DNA from: Kiritimatiellia bacterium
GTDB lineage: Bacteria > Verrucomicrobiota > Kiritimatiellia > WLWN01
DNA: 64,000 nucleotides
Direction: 5' to 3'
Assembly (NCBI GenBank): GCA_012103575.1
Contig: WLWN01000001.1
Location: forward strand, 1,193,792 to 1,257,791
Both the position numbers and the translations under genes were made by a program. The notes below the pieces were generated by a model. The model was given only the letters and a program-made list of their open reading frames with translations, ran no database searches and was not told the DNA's origin. Position 1 is the first letter of the stretch; each line of letters begins with the position of its first letter. This document shows, in pieces, positions 31,647 to 41,802 of this stretch.

Positions 31647-33935
31647 ATGGCTATAAAAAAAGAAACCGGTAAAACAACGTGGCGTGAGGCCTGGGGCATT
31701 TTGCTTTTGGCTTTCTGCATCCTTATGTTGTTAAGTTTGATTTCATATGAACCAAAAGATCTTTCGGTTTTCCAATCTCCGCCCCATGTTCCCGTAAAGA
31801 ATTTTATAGGCCCTGTCGGGGCCTGGTTGGCCTTTATCACTTTTATGATGTTTGGCGTTTGTGGTTATCTTGTTCCCATGGTGTTGGGGGTTCAGAGTAT
31901 TTTGATGCTGGTTAAGCGTGAAGGGCGTTTGTGGCCTAAAGCCCTTTGGATGTTTTTGATGCTTTTATCACTGGGTTGTATTTTTGAGCTTCAGAAAGGA
32001 TTGTGGGACCCGCTGATCACCCGTTTAAATCTTACCAGCGCGAGTGGGCTCACAGGTTACATTTTTGCCCAGCGGATATTTATTCGCCTTATAGGTGAGA
32101 TCGGCACCGCTATTTTAAGCGGCGCATTATTGTTTGCGGGGCTCGTCTCCCTTTTTGAGATGGGGGTCATCTCTTTCTTTCAAAGAATTTTAGCATATAT
32201 CTTAAATCTGTGGGGGAAGATCAAACAGTGGAAAGAATCCAAACAAGATTGGTGTAGTCAGATTGAGCGTGAAGAAAAAGAAATCAGTAAACGCCGTAGA
32301 CGTTTGGAACAAACGTTAAGTGATCGTCGGAGTCAGTGTAAGCAAAAGAAAGCCGTTGAGGCTAAGCCAAAGCCCCAACAGCCTCTGCTCCCGATCGCTG
32401 AAGTTTCTTCTAAAAAGCCACAAGACGTTTCCCAAAAAAGCAGCAGTATCTTTACCGTACCCCCTCTGAGTATTTTGGATGATCTGCCGTCGGAAAAGAG
32501 TAGAGTGTTAAAGGGCGATGTTCAAAAAACCGGAATCATTTTGAAAGACACCTTAGCTGACTTTGGTGTTGAGGTCGACGTCACCAATATTGAGCAGGGC
32601 CCCGTTGTTACCAGCTACGAGCTTTTACCGGCGCCCGGTATACGCGTCGAACGAATTGCAGGACTCAGTAATAATATTGCGTTGGCGATGAAAGCGCAAA
32701 GCGTACGCGTACAAGCGCCGATTCCCGGGAAAGGGGTCGTGGGGATTGAAATTCCTAATTCCAAAGCCAATATGGTTTTTATCCGCGAAATTTTGGAAAG
32801 CGATGTATGGCAAGATGAAGGCATTGCTTTGCCCCTTGCTTTAGGAAAAGATGTGGGCGGAAAAGATCTTGTCGCTGATTTAGCGGATATGCCTCATATG
32901 TTAATTGCGGGTGCTACGGGTGCAGGTAAAACCGTTTGTATGAATTCTATTTTGGCAGGGTTACTCATGTCACGAACGCCGGATGAAATGAAACTTATGC
33001 TAGTGGATCCCAAAATTGTCGAATTTTCCGGTTACAATCATTTGCCTCATTTGGTGGTCCCCGTCATAACCGACCCCAAAAAAGTAGGTTTAGGACTTCG
33101 ATGGGCCATTAACGAAATGGAAAAACGGTATAAGATCATGGCCAAGGTCGGTGTCAGGAATATCAAAAGTTATAATTCCAGGCCTGTTGTTAAGAAGGAG
33201 GAGGTCTCCGAAGGGAGTTTGCCTCTTGAGGATAAAGATCGTCCACCCGAACGTTTGCCCTATATTGTTATCATTGTTGATGAACTAGCCGACTTAATGA
33301 TGGTCGCGCAGGCGGAAATTGAAAATTCCATAGCGCGATTAGCTCAACTTTCTCGAGCCGTAGGAATCCACATGATTCTGGCCACACAACGTCCATCTGT
33401 TAACGTCATTACCGGCACGATCAAAGCTAACTTTCCCGCACGATTGGCGTTCCAAGTTGCGCAAAAAGTCGACAGTCGAACTATTTTAGATGCTATTGGC
33501 GCAGATAAGCTTCTTGGGAAAGGGGATATGCTTTTTTTATCACCGCGTAGTGGTAAATTGATTCGTGCACAGGGAACCATGACCTCAGACCCGGAAATTA
33601 ACCGTATTGTAGAATATATCAAAGAACAAGGGGCCCCAGAATATGTATCCGAAATCAAAGAAAAAATCGAAAACAAAGCGCCTGCCATGCCCGAAGCCGA
33701 TGATGCCGATAATGATGTGATTGACGCGGCTATTGAAATTATACGTCAGACCAAAAGAGCGTCTACCTCCTCATTACAGCGACGTTTGCGCATTGGATAT
33801 ACCCGTGCAGCACGCATTATGGATTTACTCGAAGAACGCGGTGTTGTTGGACCTCCGCGAGGTTCTGATCCCCGTGAAATTTTGATCGATTTAGAAGGCG
33901 AAATACCTGAAAATACCGACGGGGTAGAGGAATAA
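31647..33935 (+). CDS. ftsK: DNA translocase FtsK/SpoIIIE
   Basis: 762-residue septal DNA pump that segregates chromosome termini. N-terminal region with about four membrane helices (to residue ~170), a charged linker, then the motor: Walker A AGATGAGKTVCMNS near 430, Walker B YIVIIVDELADLMM, and the conserved LATQRPSVNVITGTIKANFP. The C-terminal gamma winged helix (ASTSSLQRRLRIGYTRAARI) should read KOPS-like sites. The ATG at 31647 follows GAGAGGGG. Starts a same-strand gene group with the rodZ-like gene. Confidence 0.95.
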   Translation: MAIKKETGKTTWREAWGILLLAFCILMLLSLISYEPKDLSVFQSPPHVPVKNFIGPVGAWLAFITFMMFGVCGYLVPMVLGVQSILMLVKREGRLWPKALWMFLMLLSLGCIFELQKGLWDPLITRLNLTSASGLTGYIFAQRIFIRLIGEIGTAILSGALLFAGLVSLFEMGVISFFQRILAYILNLWGKIKQWKESKQDWCSQIEREEKEISKRRRRLEQTLSDRRSQCKQKKAVEAKPKPQQPLLPIAEVSSKKPQDVSQKSSSIFTVPPLSILDDLPSEKSRVLKGDVQKTGIILKDTLADFGVEVDVTNIEQGPVVTSYELLPAPGIRVERIAGLSNNIALAMKAQSVRVQAPIPGKGVVGIEIPNSKANMVFIREILESDVWQDEGIALPLALGKDVGGKDLVADLADMPHMLIAGATGAGKTVCMNSILAGLLMSRTPDEMKLMLVDPKIVEFSGYNHLPHLVVPVITDPKKVGLGLRWAINEMEKRYKIMAKVGVRNIKSYNSRPVVKKEEVSEGSLPLEDKDRPPERLPYIVIIVDELADLMMVAQAEIENSIARLAQLSRAVGIHMILATQRPSVNVITGTIKANFPARLAFQVAQKVDSRTILDAIGADKLLGKGDMLFLSPRSGKLIRAQGTMTSDPEINRIVEYIKEQGAPEYVSEIKEKIENKAPAMPEADDADNDVIDAAIEIIRQTKRASTSSLQRRLRIGYTRAARIMDLLEERGVVGPPRGSDPREILIDLEGEIPENTDGVEE

Positions 33936-33941
33936 CTTTCT

Positions 33942-34453
33942 ATGTCAACACTAGGTGAAACCTTACAAGAATCACGTGAAGCCAAAGGGGTTACGTCTTC
34001 AGAAGCCGCAGCGGCTACGCGGATTAAAATTCAGCATATCCACGATATGGAGAAAGATGACTTTAGTCATATTCCCGCTCCAACGTATGCAAAAGGGTTT
34101 ATTAAACTCTACGCAGAATATTTGAAGCTAGATCCCGCTCCATTGATCCAGGAATATATGCGAGAACATCACCCCAAGAAAAGTACATCGGTTCTTGCTG
34201 AAGAAAAGGGTCTAGACGAGGTCAAAAAATATTCGACAAAAGACCTCTTCAAAGCATCGTGGCCACCATTCAATGCTTCTATCAAAAAATGGGGTTATGT
34301 GGGGGGGGGGTTGTTCTTTTTTTACTTTTCATCTCCGTAACTCGTTGTGGATCTTCAAAAGAAAAAGAAACAACTTCATCTCAAAACAATAACGTGCCCG
34401 TGGGGGGACTGATTCAAGAGCCGCCGGAGCCTTATTTGGACCTTTCGCCTTAA
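33942..34453 (+). pseudogene. RodZ-like HTH membrane protein with G10-tract frameshift
   Basis: The N-terminal helix-turn-helix (GETLQESREAKGVTSSEAAA, DDFSHIPAPTYAKGFIKLYAEYL) is that of RodZ, which links MreB to cell-shape control. The frame breaks at a run of ten G (34301-34310) just at the membrane segment. One more G would give VVLFLLFISVTRCGSS and continue to a stop at 34453 (~170 residues). As written, the protein ends at 34340 after FFYFSSP. It may be a phase-variable tract, a real mutation or an assembly error. It begins 6 bp after ftsK; an IS30 lies 50 bp downstream. Confidence 0.75.
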
Positions 34454-34502
34454 GGCACTTAATGGATGAACATGGCTGAGTAGCGCAAAAAAGTTCCAAA
34501 GA

Positions 34503-35548
34503 GGTAGAGTAACAATACAAGTGCAAAGGTCCGCAGCATAGTTCATTCTTTGGGTATCTGACCCCCCCCAAAGGAGAACATAGAATGCCACGAACCTACG
34601 AACATTTAAACCGTTATGAACGAGAAGTGATAGCCCAGATGCTAAAAGAAAAATATAGCTTATCTCAAATTGGCCGTCGCCTGGGCCGATCCCCCTCGAC
34701 TATTTGGCGCGAATTTCGCCGTAATCGAGTCCGTGGCCGCTATTACCCAAGACCCGCAAATGGCCTGGCTCAAAGCCGATTACAGCTAGCTCGAAAGCCT
34801 CAAAAAGTGATGGGAGCTAGCAAAGAACAAGTGGAGACTCTCCTGGCGAAGTATTGGTCTCCAGAACAGATTGAAGGTCGAAGAAAGCTAGAAGGTGACC
34901 CTCCCATCAGTCGAATGACGATCTACCGCTACTTGTACAGTCCAAGAGGGGCTGGCTACCGAAAATACCTGCGTGGCCCCGGAAAGAAAAAACGAGCGAC
35001 TCGGAAAAGCCATTCACGTATACACAACCAAACGATGATTGACCAACGCCCCGAAGAGGGTGAAAGTCGCAAGGTGGCAGGCCATTGGGAAGGTGACACT
35101 ATTCAGGGCCAAACGAGAAAAGAGGCCTGTGTAGTCACTCTAGTAGATCGAGCGACTCGATATCTCATCGCCGATCTTTTACCTCGATGCAATGCCGAAT
35201 CGGTCAACCGTTCCGTACCTCAGTTCGCTGATTCAGGGCTCCCCTGTAAAACGGTGACTGTAGATAATGGCATGGAGTTTGCCAGCCATGCTAAACTACA
35301 GAAAAAAATAGCAACCCCCATTTTCTTTGCTGAAGGGAGAAACCCTTGGCAAAGAGGGACCAACGAAAATACGAATGGTTTGCTTCGCCAGTTTTTCCCG
35401 AAGAAAACCGACTTTGCTGCCCACAGCTCCGCTCAGTTGAGCTGGGCTGTGGAGTTACTGAATAATAGACCAAGAAAATGCTTAGAATATAGAACGCCCA
35501 AAGAAATGATGGACAGCTTCGGTTTTGCACTTGTAAGTTGAGCCTGCA
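34503..35548 (+). mobile_element. IS30-family element, copy B
   Basis: 1046 bp, in the same boundaries as copies A and D (outer bases GGT...CTGCA in each). It sits between the rodZ-like gene and pgsA, cutting what looks like one gene group. pgsA starts 4 bp after its right end, so the IS may supply or block transcription of pgsA-tolQ-tolR. Confidence 0.92.
34585..35541 (+). CDS. IS30-family transposase, copy B
   Basis: Intact 318-residue transposase, equal to copies A and D except at most one residue (QIGRRLGRS here, QIGRHLGRS there). Same HTH and DDE motifs. AAGGAG lies upstream of the ATG. Confidence 0.93.
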   Translation: MPRTYEHLNRYEREVIAQMLKEKYSLSQIGRRLGRSPSTIWREFRRNRVRGRYYPRPANGLAQSRLQLARKPQKVMGASKEQVETLLAKYWSPEQIEGRRKLEGDPPISRMTIYRYLYSPRGAGYRKYLRGPGKKKRATRKSHSRIHNQTMIDQRPEEGESRKVAGHWEGDTIQGQTRKEACVVTLVDRATRYLIADLLPRCNAESVNRSVPQFADSGLPCKTVTVDNGMEFASHAKLQKKIATPIFFAEGRNPWQRGTNENTNGLLRQFFPKKTDFAAHSSAQLSWAVELLNNRPRKCLEYRTPKEMMDSFGFALVS

Positions 35549-35551
35549 TGT

Positions 35552-36169
35552 ATGGAAAAACAGTCGATACATATACCCAATATTTTGACCTTAAGCCGTC
35601 TTATTCTAACGCTGTTCATCTTAGTGCTTTTATCTACAGACTTCTTTTTAAGCAAAACCGCAGCGCTTCTTATCTTTATTATCGCGGGTATGACAGATTA
35701 TTATGACGGGTATTTGGCAAGAAATGTATATGGCGTGTCCCCCTTCGGGGAACTCATGGACCCCTTAACGGACAAAATTATGGTGTGTGCAACCTTTGTT
35801 AGTTTTGTAGAATTACAGTGGGTGCCTGCTTGGATGGCTGTAATTATTATTTCACGCGAATTTTTAGTCACCGGTCTTAGACTTTTAGCCCTCCAGCTAG
35901 GAAAAGTCATTTCTGCTGGGAAATGGGGTAAACACAAAACGGTGTGGCAAATCGTTGCTATTTCAGCCATATTGCTTGGGCTAGCGATTCGGAATGATAT
36001 TTATGGAAATGCCTCTATTGAATTCTTGGCCAACTATGATACCTTTTTCAGATTTATAGCCTATGGTATCTCCGTGTCGGCCGTTATCATTACCGTTGTT
36101 TCCGGTGCGATGTACCTTTTAGAGCATAAAGAACTTTTAAAGAAAAATATGAGGAGAGAGACCCTATGA
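35552..36169 (+). CDS. pgsA: CDP-diacylglycerol-glycerol-3-phosphate phosphatidyltransferase
   Basis: 205-residue inner-membrane enzyme making phosphatidylglycerol phosphate. The CDP-alcohol phosphatidyltransferase signature is complete (TDYYDGYLAR, then GELMDPLTDK), with five or six hydrophobic segments. Its stop overlaps the tolQ start by 4 bp (ATGA), so it is translationally coupled. The natural 5' leader was replaced by IS30 copy B. Confidence 0.93.
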   Translation: MEKQSIHIPNILTLSRLILTLFILVLLSTDFFLSKTAALLIFIIAGMTDYYDGYLARNVYGVSPFGELMDPLTDKIMVCATFVSFVELQWVPAWMAVIIISREFLVTGLRLLALQLGKVISAGKWGKHKTVWQIVAISAILLGLAIRNDIYGNASIEFLANYDTFFRFIAYGISVSAVIITVVSGAMYLLEHKELLKKNMRRETL

Positions 36170-36927
36170 ATAATCATTTAAAAATACGATTCTGTATAAC
36201 GTTGATCATCTTTTGTTTCAGCCTCTTTGTGGGTTCGAGTGGGGCACAGGATGTGTCTTCTGGTCAAACGAGGATCGAACGTGTGCAGCAAAACATGACG
36301 CTTAAACAGGTGATTGAAACCGGCGGCTTTTTGATGATTGTCTTAGCCTTTATGTCCGTTGTTGCATTAGCCTTCGTTTTCTACTTTCTTGTAGTTTTAA
36401 GAGAAGGACACATTATGCCGCGTCGCTTTGTTCAGGACCTTCGCGAGAAGCTGGACCACGATCAACTCGATGAAGCCCAGGATGCGTGTCACCAAAATCG
36501 TTCTTCCGTTTCAGCTGTTGTATCTTCCGCGTTGGCCTATGCCCAGCGTGTGGATGAACCCGCCCCCGAACTATTAAAAGAGATGATCGAAGGGGAAGGA
36601 AATCGGCAGGCGGTGATGATCCAAAACCAGACTCAGTACCTACTCGATATAGCGGTCATTTCTCCTATGGTGGGTCTTTTAGGAACCGTCATGGGTATGT
36701 TGCAAGCCTTTAATACCGTAGCATTGGATTTGGCTAAAGCCAAACCCATGTTATTAGCCGCAGGCGTATCGCAGGCGCTTATTACAACGGCCGCAGGATT
36801 GATTGTCGGTATTCCTGCAATGATGTTTTATGCTTATTTTAGAGGGAAATCTTCGAAGTTATTATCTCAACTAGAGATGGTCTCTGCCGACTTCTTAACG
36901 TTGCTTGTTCAAAAGCGCAAACCATGA
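36166..36927 (+). CDS. TolQ/ExbB-type proton channel
   Basis: 253-residue MotA/TolQ/ExbB family inner-membrane protein that uses proton flow to energise envelope work. It has an N-terminal signal-like helix (LIIFCFSLFVGSSGAQ), a TM near 45-70 (GGFLMIVLAFMSVVALAFVF), a cytoplasmic loop, then the paired TM segments with MVGLLGTVMGMLQAFNTVA and GVSQALITTAAGLIVGIPA. It overlaps pgsA and the next gene by 4 bp each. The N-terminal extension is typical of PVC and Bacteroidetes homologues. Confidence 0.88.
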   Translation: MNNHLKIRFCITLIIFCFSLFVGSSGAQDVSSGQTRIERVQQNMTLKQVIETGGFLMIVLAFMSVVALAFVFYFLVVLREGHIMPRRFVQDLREKLDHDQLDEAQDACHQNRSSVSAVVSSALAYAQRVDEPAPELLKEMIEGEGNRQAVMIQNQTQYLLDIAVISPMVGLLGTVMGMLQAFNTVALDLAKAKPMLLAAGVSQALITTAAGLIVGIPAMMFYAYFRGKSSKLLSQLEMVSADFLTLLVQKRKP

Positions 36928-37340
36928 ACTTTCGCAAACAGACTAAACAAGAATCCATTGGATTCCAAATTGCGCCCATGATTGACGTCGTCTTCCTGTT
37001 GCTCTGTTTTTTTGTGACCAGCCAGATCTTTTCACAATGGGAAACAGAGATTAACATCACTTTGCCTACGGCCCAAACCGGTCAAACGCCGCAACGATTA
37101 CCAGGAGAAGTCATTGTCAATATTCTGACCAGTGGTCAAGTCATCGTTAATGGTCAGCCATTAAACCGTGACGGATTAGGATCCATGCTCCAGCGTCTGG
37201 CCACTGTTTTTCCTGGGCAACCGATCTTATTACGTGCAGATAAAGCAACACCTTATGAGCAAGTCATCGGTGTATTAGATCTTTGCCGACAAGCAGATAT
37301 CTGGAACATATCCTTCGCCACAGGGGTTCCGGAGGGATGA
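36924..37340 (+). CDS. TolR/ExbD-type protein
   Basis: 138-residue partner of the proton channel: short cytoplasmic N-terminus, one TM with the conserved Asp (IAPMIDVVFLLLCFFVTSQI) and a periplasmic domain (VNILTSGQVIVNG, ILLRADKATPYEQVIGVLD). It overlaps the upstream and downstream genes by 4 bp. Confidence 0.9.
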   Translation: MNFRKQTKQESIGFQIAPMIDVVFLLLCFFVTSQIFSQWETEINITLPTAQTGQTPQRLPGEVIVNILTSGQVIVNGQPLNRDGLGSMLQRLATVFPGQPILLRADKATPYEQVIGVLDLCRQADIWNISFATGVPEG

Positions 37341-39712
37341 GGAGCGTCGAAGGTCAAAGGTTAAAGACAAGAGGGCTAGGACTTTTGGCTTTTCTTTTTA
37401 TGGCCTGTTCTAGCTTTGCCATTGATCCCGAAGAGCACATGCAGTTTGCCGATGGATTATATGCGCGCAAACTGTATGAAATGGCTATTCGCGAGTACCT
37501 GGTGTTATCCAAAGAAGCCCCCCGTTATGAGAACATTGATGTGGCTCTATTTCGCCTGGCAGAAAGTTATCGTCGCATGGGTAAAAAGACCGATAGCGTA
37601 CGTTTTCATGAACGCCTTATTAAAGAGCATCCACAAAGCGCTTTCCGTTTTAAAGCCCATTTGCGTCGTGCAGAGATGTACGCTTCCGAAGGGAAATATG
37701 AGGGTGCTATACCCTTTTTTCAGACCTTGCTTGAATTAACCCCACCACCAGAAATTGCTGTTTCGGCCCACTACTATTTAGGGTTTTCATTGAAAAAGAC
37801 AGATCAGGCCAAGGACGCAGAAAAAGCATTCCGTCGTGTCGTGGATGAATATGTCGATTCACCTTTTATGTCCTTTGCCTGTATCGAATTAGCGGATATG
37901 TATCGACAACAAAAAAGGCGCAAAAAGGACATACAAACGCTTTATCAAAAAGCGGCTGACAATCCTGCAACGGATCGCGTTGGCGCTGAGGCCTTGTTTC
38001 AACTGGGTGAATGGGCCTCTAAACATAAAAAATACGAGCAAAGCATACAGGCTTATGAACAGCTCATCTCCACATATCCGAAAAGTCCTAGAGTAAAAGA
38101 ATTCGAACGGCATGTCGTATGGTCTTATTATTATATAGGTCGTTATCAGGAGGCCTTAGCCCTGATTGGGAACGTTCTTACAAGGTCTGAAAATCCTGAT
38201 CAAGCTGAATGGCTTTACATCAAAGCTAATTGCGAAAGGAAGAGCGGAAAAAACAAAGAGGCCCTTGCCACGTATGACCAACTTATAACAGGTTTCCCTG
38301 CCAGCCCGTTCGTGATGGGGGCCGGATATGAAAAGGCGTTGATCGCTTTTACGGATAACGATTTTAGGGCTGTGATCGAACAACTCGAAAAAATGGATCC
38401 AACCGACCCCATCAAGAAAGACGCCTATTGGTTATTAGCATAATCGTATAGAGGCGAGAAAGAATATGCCCATGCCGAAACCAATTATCTCAAAATTATT
38501 CAAAACTTTTCTCAGACGGATTTAGCGCCTCAAGCTCTATATCAAGTTGCTCAGATCTACCAAGAGCAAGAAGCGTTTCAAAAAGCGTCCACCTTTTACC
38601 AAAGATTGACGGCTGAATATGCCCAAGACCCTTCAGCGCCCAGCGCATTATTTGCATCGGCCTACTGTTTAGCCAAACTAGATCGATACGATCAAGCCGT
38701 CCAGGATTGGGAAAAAATGATTAGACAATATCCCGACCATGAACAGGTTGAAGAAGCCTTATATCAGCAAGGGATTGGAGAAATAAAACTAGAACGAAAC
38801 CAAGGGGCCAGAAAGACTTTAGATACGTTTGTTTCCAGATATCCCACCTCTAAACGTATGGGTGAAGCCTATTATTGGTTAGGTATACTAGCCGACAAAA
38901 ATAATGATTTGAAAGTGGCGGAGACCTACCTGAAAGCGGCGATTCGTGTAACCACAAACACCTCTGTGCAGAAACGGACCTTGTATCTAGTTCCCGTATT
39001 ACAAAAACAGAAAAAATATGTGGAAGCGGCCGATACCTTACAGCCATTGATACAGACATCAATCGAGATACCATCGGCCCTGCTGGAATGGTTAGCGCGT
39101 TATCGTTTACAGCACAAAGCCTACCCACAAGCCCAAGAAGCATCGGAGCATTTGGTTCAAACCACTCGCAAAGCAATCTGGAAGCAGATCGGGTTTTATC
39201 TTCAAGGGATGAGTATGATTCACCAAGGGCAGCTAAAGCGGGCCGAAAAGGCTTTGAAACAGGCGCTAGAAGCGGATGTAAAAACGCGTGAAGGAGTGCA
39301 AGCCGCGTTAAAGTTAGGGGAGATCAAATTAGCCAATAATGAGCTAGTGGATGCTGTAACTTATTTTGAGAAAGCCGGAGAGGGGGCGTCTACATCTGAG
39401 TACATAGATCTTCGTGTGCAAAGTTATTATGGGCTAGGCAAGATTGCTGCCGAAAAAGAGGATTGGCAAGAAGCGGGTCGATATTTTATGAGTGTGGCGA
39501 TTCTTTTTGATGACACCTACCTATCCCCCGAAAGTCTTTACAAAGCCGCGCAGGCCTTTGGGCATTTGGGGAAACTGGCTGATAAACGTCGCGCCTTAAA
39601 AGAATTATTTGAACGATACCCAGATAGCGAATGGACAAAGATTTCAAAACCGGTGCCTGGTGTAAGCGGACGAAGTCCGAATCAAAACAATACCCCGAGC
39701 ATTGACATGTAG
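37337..39712 (+). pseudogene. Periplasmic TPR protein with one in-frame TAA
   Basis: 791 codons of tetratricopeptide-like repeats (YbgF/YfiO-type: YEQSIQAYEQLISTYPKS, ALATYDQLITGFPASPF, YDQAVQDWEKMIRQYPDH). The start at 37337 overlaps the tolR stop (ATGA) after GGAGGG and gives a signal peptide (LGLLAFLFMACSSFA). A TAA at 38441-38443 (AYWLLA*SYRGEKEYAHAET) is the only break, and the frame is open on both sides, so a CAA-to-TAA change is likely. Either the protein is cut to 368 residues or the stop is read through. The tolQ-tolR-TPR layout suggests a Tol-like envelope system. Confidence 0.85.
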
Positions 39713-39770
39713 GCCAATGTGTGCAACGTTTTATTTGTGTTCGAATAAGATAGAATATGAAGGGTAAGAC

Positions 39771-40025
39771 ATGAAGACAGCTACAGCGAGAGTTCGTATA
39801 GATCCAAAAGTGAAAGCAAGAGCCGAGCGCATTCTGCATGATTTAGGCCTTTCGGTCTCTGGGGCCTTCGAAATTTTTTACAGGCAAATTATTCTAAATG
39901 GGGGATTACCCTTTTCTGTAAAGTTGCCAAATGAAACGACTCGAAAAGCAATATCAGAGTCTCGGTCTGGGCGAGGAAAAAAGTTTAAAAATCAGGATGA
40001 TCTTTTTGAAGATCTTGGCCTTTAA
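39771..40025 (+). CDS. dinJ: DinJ/RelB-type antitoxin
   Basis: 84-residue ribbon-helix-helix antitoxin (TATARVRIDPKVKARAERIL, DLGLSVSGAFEIFYRQII) with a charged C-terminal tail that wraps the toxin. It binds its own promoter and neutralises the downstream YafQ-like toxin, 11 bp away. Confidence 0.9.
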   Translation: MKTATARVRIDPKVKARAERILHDLGLSVSGAFEIFYRQIILNGGLPFSVKLPNETTRKAISESRSGRGKKFKNQDDLFEDLGL

Positions 40026-40036
40026 AAATCTATGTC

Positions 40037-40306
40037 ATGTACGAGGCTTTCGGGACTAATCAATTTAAAAGGGATTTTAAAAAGGCCATTCTGCGGAATA
40101 AAGACATTAACAAACTCAAGAAAGTTATCCGTATACTCATCCAGGGAAAACCGTTTTCTATAAAGTACAAAGATCATCCGTTAAGAGGTGATTACAGAGA
40201 CTGTGGAGGTTGCCATATTGAGCCTGATTGGATCATGATCTATCGGATAAAAGATGAGAAGTTACACGTAGTTCGAGTTGGATCACACTCGGATCTGTTC
40301 CAGTAA
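40037..40306 (+). CDS. yafQ: YafQ-type mRNA interferase toxin
   Basis: 89-residue RelE-superfamily endoribonuclease that cuts mRNA on the ribosome. The catalytic features of YafQ are kept: HPLRGDYRDC, CHIEPDWIMIYR and the C-terminal GSHSDLF. It appears intact and forms an operon with the antitoxin. The codon use is not obviously foreign. Confidence 0.9.
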   Translation: MYEAFGTNQFKRDFKKAILRNKDINKLKKVIRILIQGKPFSIKYKDHPLRGDYRDCGGCHIEPDWIMIYRIKDEKLHVVRVGSHSDLFQ

Positions 40307-40392
40307 ACATTCCAGGCTACCTATTAGGGGTTATTAACTCTCTGTTTTCTTCAGGTGGTGCTTAGGCGAACCAGATACAATCTTACCTTTAC

Positions 40393-40406
40393 CTGACGGG
40401 TCCAGG
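40393..40406 (+). mobile_element. Solo IS1380/MITE-type end
   Basis: CTGACGGGTCCAGG preceded by ACCTTTAC matches the right end of the MITEs in 19 of 22 positions. No partner end is visible nearby. It sits 1 bp from the stop of the next gene. Confidence 0.5.
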
Positions 40407-40407
40407 T

Positions 40408-41373
40408 TTACTTTTCTTGTGTGAGGACCTTGCGTTTTATCGTTGCTGGAGTTTGTTCAAGATAATTCACAAGACTCTTGTAATGGTGGATCATGATACA
40501 CCGAACAGCTGGATTTCCTGACAATTCTTGCCGTAGCTTTTCAAGGGTCTTTCTAAATTTTTCAGGAGGTGTTTCCCAAAAACTGGTCCAATACTCTTCT
40601 CCGTGCACTTCAGCGGTTTCGAGGCCAGGAGCGATAGAATTTGATCTCCCCGTTTGCTTAGCATACGTCAGTTCAGTCTTTACAAGTTTAAGAACTTCAC
40701 GTGATGTTGTTCGGTAAGACATGATCGCGATCCAATCCGTCAAATCTTGGATATGATGAGTAAAAAGGTTTTCCTGGCCATTAAACAGTATAGCAAACTC
40801 GGGGTTATCCCACCAAAAAGGAACATCAACACTTAGTTCCAAATGAGGGGCGTCTTTATCCAATAGCTCTTTTGCTTTCTGAAGAAGGACGAGATAGTCC
40901 TGTATAACCTTCTTACGCTTTTCCCAGCCTGCTTTCCATTGTGTCGTTAAATAGGGTTCTACATCGTACTTAATCCCGGACAGATGTACTTTTTTAGGAA
41001 GCTGTTGGTCGAACTCGATAACGGTTGCCAGCTGCTCAAGAACCTTACTGTGGAGCGGCTCAAAAAACATATGTTTATTACCCCTGAGTACATTGACCGA
41101 GATATTTCGTTTCCCTGCATCAATGATCAACTTCTTTAGCTCTTCAGCATTTTCAATAAAGTAAGATTTTTTCCGTTTCTTGATAGAGATGTGCTGGTCA
41201 ATGTGTGAAATGCCTTCGCGGATGCAGAAGTCGAGTATATCCTTTCGTGCCGTATCTGTAATGAAAGCTGATTGAAACCAAGACCACATACCTAGGTCTG
41301 GTTGTGTCTTCTCCTCTGCTGCAGAAACCGTTATCGGCAACGCCAGCATGATCATTAGAAAATGGCGTATCAT
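40408..41373 (-). CDS. Exported TIM-barrel-like protein of unknown function
   Basis: 321-residue protein with signal peptide (MIRHFLMIMLALPITVSAA). Alternating strand/helix pattern with GISHIDQHISI, NISVNVLRG, LSGIKYDVEPY, LELSVDVPFWWDN, DWIAIMSYRTT, SIAPGLETAEV and IMIHHYKSL suggests a (beta/alpha)8 barrel of glycosidase type, with D/E in YDVEPY as possible active-site residues. I cannot assign a family. It stands alone between a solo IS1380-type end and IS30 copy C. Confidence 0.6.
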   Translation of the reverse strand: MIRHFLMIMLALPITVSAAEEKTQPDLGMWSWFQSAFITDTARKDILDFCIREGISHIDQHISIKKRKKSYFIENAEELKKLIIDAGKRNISVNVLRGNKHMFFEPLHSKVLEQLATVIEFDQQLPKKVHLSGIKYDVEPYLTTQWKAGWEKRKKVIQDYLVLLQKAKELLDKDAPHLELSVDVPFWWDNPEFAILFNGQENLFTHHIQDLTDWIAIMSYRTTSREVLKLVKTELTYAKQTGRSNSIAPGLETAEVHGEEYWTSFWETPPEKFRKTLEKLRQELSGNPAVRCIMIHHYKSLVNYLEQTPATIKRKVLTQEK

Positions 41374-41475
41374 TGTGAGTGTTCACTTGCCCAATTGCAA
41401 TTGTACAACGACCGAACTTACATAGAAGTATAAATCGATCTATCCAGCATGAAAAGAAAATAGTTCTGAAAATTT

Positions 41476-41793
41476 GGTAGAGTAACAATACAAGTGCAAA
41501 GGTCCGTAGCATAGTTCATTCTTTGGGTATCTGACCCCCCCCCCCAAAGGAGAACATAGAATGCCACGAACCTGCGAACATTTAAACAGTTATGAACGAG
41601 AAGTAATAGCCCAGATGCTAAAAGAAAAATATAGCTTATCTCAAATTGGCCGTCGCCTGGGCCGATCCCCCTCGACTATTTGGCGCGAATTTCGCCGTAA
41701 TCGAGTCCGTGGCCGCTATTACCCAAGACACGCAAATGGCCTGGCTCAAAGCCGATTACAGCTAGTTCGAAAGCCTCAAAAGGTGATGGGAGC
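41476..41793 (+). mobile_element. IS30-family element, copy C (5' fragment)
   Basis: Left end and first 79 codons of the IS30 transposase (from 41561) with several substitutions, cut at a TA by IS630 copy 3. The leader has a C11 run where the other copies have C8. The 3' two-thirds are absent. Confidence 0.85.
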
Positions 41794-41802
41794 TAGAGCG
41801 CT

